From Paractinoplanes lichenicola (GTDB lineage: Bacteria > Actinomycetota > Actinomycetes > Mycobacteriales > Micromonosporaceae), in assembly GCF_016785085.1 (NCBI RefSeq), contig NZ_JAENHO010000005.1, forward strand, positions 124,001 through 188,000: a stretch of 64,000 nt of DNA. The letters are read 5' to 3'. Below, one piece after another: positions 62,991-64,000 of this stretch. The notes below the pieces were generated by a model, which worked only from the letters and a program-made list of their open reading frames with translations, made no database searches and was not told the origin of the DNA. Within the stretch, counting starts at the first letter, position 1, and the number at the start of each line of letters is the position of its first letter. The position numbers and the translations under genes are program-made.

Positions 62991-63992
62991 TCAGCCGGGT
63001 TCGGATTCGTGGCCGGCTGGGTGGGAGCGCAGCAGGCCGTCGTAGGCGTATTCGGCCGTGATGTCGCCGGTGATGACGCGGTGGATCGTGCGGGTGATGG
63101 GCATCGGCAGGCCGTGCTGGTCGGCCAGCTGAACCGCGGCGTGCACGGTCTTCACGCCCTCGGCGACCTGGCCCATCTCGGCCAAAATGTCGTCCAGGCT
63201 GCGCCCGCGGCCGAGCTGCTCACCGACGTACCGGTTGCGGCTGTGCGGGCTGATGCACGTCGCCACCAGGTCACCCATGCCGGCCAGCCCGGCCAGCGTC
63301 GTCGGCTCGCCACCCATCGCGACGGCCAGTGTGGTCAGCTCGGCCAGCCCCCGCGAGATCACGCCGGCCCGGGTGTTGTCGCCGACGCCCAGACCCTGAG
63401 CGATGCCCGTAGCGATGGCCACGACGTTCTTCAGCGCCCCACCGACCTCGCAGCCGATCACATCGTGGTTCGTGTAGACCCGCAGCAGCCCCCGGCGGAA
63501 CACCCGCTGGATCTCCGTGGCCACAGTGAGATCCTCGGTCGCGATCACGGTCGCGGCCGCCATCCCAGCCATGATCTCCTTGGCCAGGTTGGGCCCGGTG
63601 AGCGCGGCGGCCGGATGCCCTGGCAGCACTTCCTTGATCACCTCGGTCATCCGCAGCAGGGAGTCGCGTTCCAGCCCCTTGCTCAGGCTCACCACCGGGA
63701 TCCAGGGGTGCAGATCAGGCCGTACGCGTTCCAGCGTCTCGCGAAATGCGCCCGTGGGCACGCCGACGACAAGCAACTCCGCGTGGCCCGCCGCCTCGGC
63801 CAGGTCCGCGGTCGCGCGCAGCCGCTCCGGCAGCGTGAACCCCTGGAGGTAACGCTCATTGGTGTGCTTGGCGTTGATCTCGTCCGCCGCGGCCGGATCC
63901 CGCGCCCAGATCAGCGACTCATGATCCCGCCGAGTCAACACCGACGCGACCGTGGTCCCCCAGGAGCCCGCCCCCAGCACGGTGATCCGCAT
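62991..63992 (-). CDS. gpsA: Glycerol-3-phosphate dehydrogenase [NAD(P)+]
   Basis: 333 residues. Reduces dihydroxyacetone phosphate to sn-glycerol 3-phosphate for phospholipid synthesis. The N-terminal Rossmann motif is MRITVLGAGSWGTTVASVL. The catalytic Lys lies in VGGALKNVVAIATGIAQGLGVGDNTRAGVISRGLAELTTLA, followed by AGMGDLVATCISPHSRN and a C-terminal helical domain. The start ATG is eight bases from the window edge, with GGGGAAG just before it. The gene is complete. Confidence 0.96.
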   Translation of the reverse strand: MRITVLGAGSWGTTVASVLTRRDHESLIWARDPAAADEINAKHTNERYLQGFTLPERLRATADLAEAAGHAELLVVGVPTGAFRETLERVRPDLHPWIPVVSLSKGLERDSLLRMTEVIKEVLPGHPAAALTGPNLAKEIMAGMAAATVIATEDLTVATEIQRVFRRGLLRVYTNHDVIGCEVGGALKNVVAIATGIAQGLGVGDNTRAGVISRGLAELTTLAVAMGGEPTTLAGLAGMGDLVATCISPHSRNRYVGEQLGRGRSLDDILAEMGQVAEGVKTVHAAVQLADQHGLPMPITRTIHRVITGDITAEYAYDGLLRSHPAGHESEPG

Positions 63993-64000
63993 ACTTCCCC

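Noticed and set aside
1..64000. CRISPR arrays, tRNA and rRNA genes
   Set aside because: No regularly spaced repeats and no cloverleaf or rRNA-like stretches were recognised by eye in the non-coding gaps.

Overview
High-GC (roughly 70% or more by eye) chromosomal DNA of an actinobacterium, most likely Micromonosporaceae (Actinoplanes-like). This rests on gene content: dgt next to dnaG, a roadblock/DUF4388 cluster, DUF5808, DUF6703 and DUF2293 proteins, many GTG starts, and many apparently leaderless genes with a TANNNT box 6-8 nt before the start codon. I found no rRNA, tRNA, CRISPR, transposase or prophage genes. The genus is an inference.

Layout. 1-2670: a znuABC-type zinc importer read leftwards behind a Zur-like box. 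2689-9652: housekeeping and small genes (DUF6703, ABM monooxygenase, glyS, XdhC-like, LURP-one-like, dusB, an MFS carrier with a damaged N-terminus, DUF2786). 9725-12774: a five-gene leftward roadblock/DUF4388 signalling cluster without its GTPase. 12893-16947: VOC protein, dgt, dnaG, and a protein with a Ser/Gly/Ala insert. 17169-20614: MerR regulator and a drug-type ABC exporter. 20816-21925: YihY/BrkB protein. 22099-28308: ROK regulator, a ribose-type sugar ABC importer and a Gfo/Idh/MocA dehydrogenase, with an AACTTTTG-N10-CAAAAGTT operator in front. 28766-31248: a leftward type VII secretion-associated island (candidate RNase toxin, candidate immunity protein, YbaB, EspC-like and WXG100-like proteins). 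31571-36364: three overlapping genes (PD-(D/E)XK/DUF559 nuclease, winged-helix-like protein, 1055-aa double P-loop ATPase with a HerA-like C-terminus). This is the best candidate for an undescribed DNA-processing or defence system.

37592-53146: a catabolic regulon of unknown substrate. It contains a CMLE/adenylosuccinate-lyase-type enzyme, a second sugar ABC importer, an SDR, a TPP-dependent E1 alpha/beta pair, a VOC enzyme, a LacI regulator, a muconolactone-isomerase-like enzyme, a leaderless-secretion solute-binding homologue and a Gfo/Idh/MocA dehydrogenase. Three separate transcription units carry the same operator, GTTCAAACGATTGAAC or a close variant, so the LacI protein inside the cluster is the probable regulator. 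The regulon is split by a decayed segment (42890-45944) with a frameshifted UPF0158 gene, a helicase C-terminal fragment and a shortened metallophosphoesterase.

53140-57275: an acyl-CoA ligase/saccharopine-dehydrogenase-like/SDR operon facing a TetR gene across a perfect 16-bp palindrome. 57235-63992: NUDIX, DUF4188, DUF2293, a tightly coupled P450/acyltransferase-like/amidohydrolase operon, two small proteins, and gpsA.
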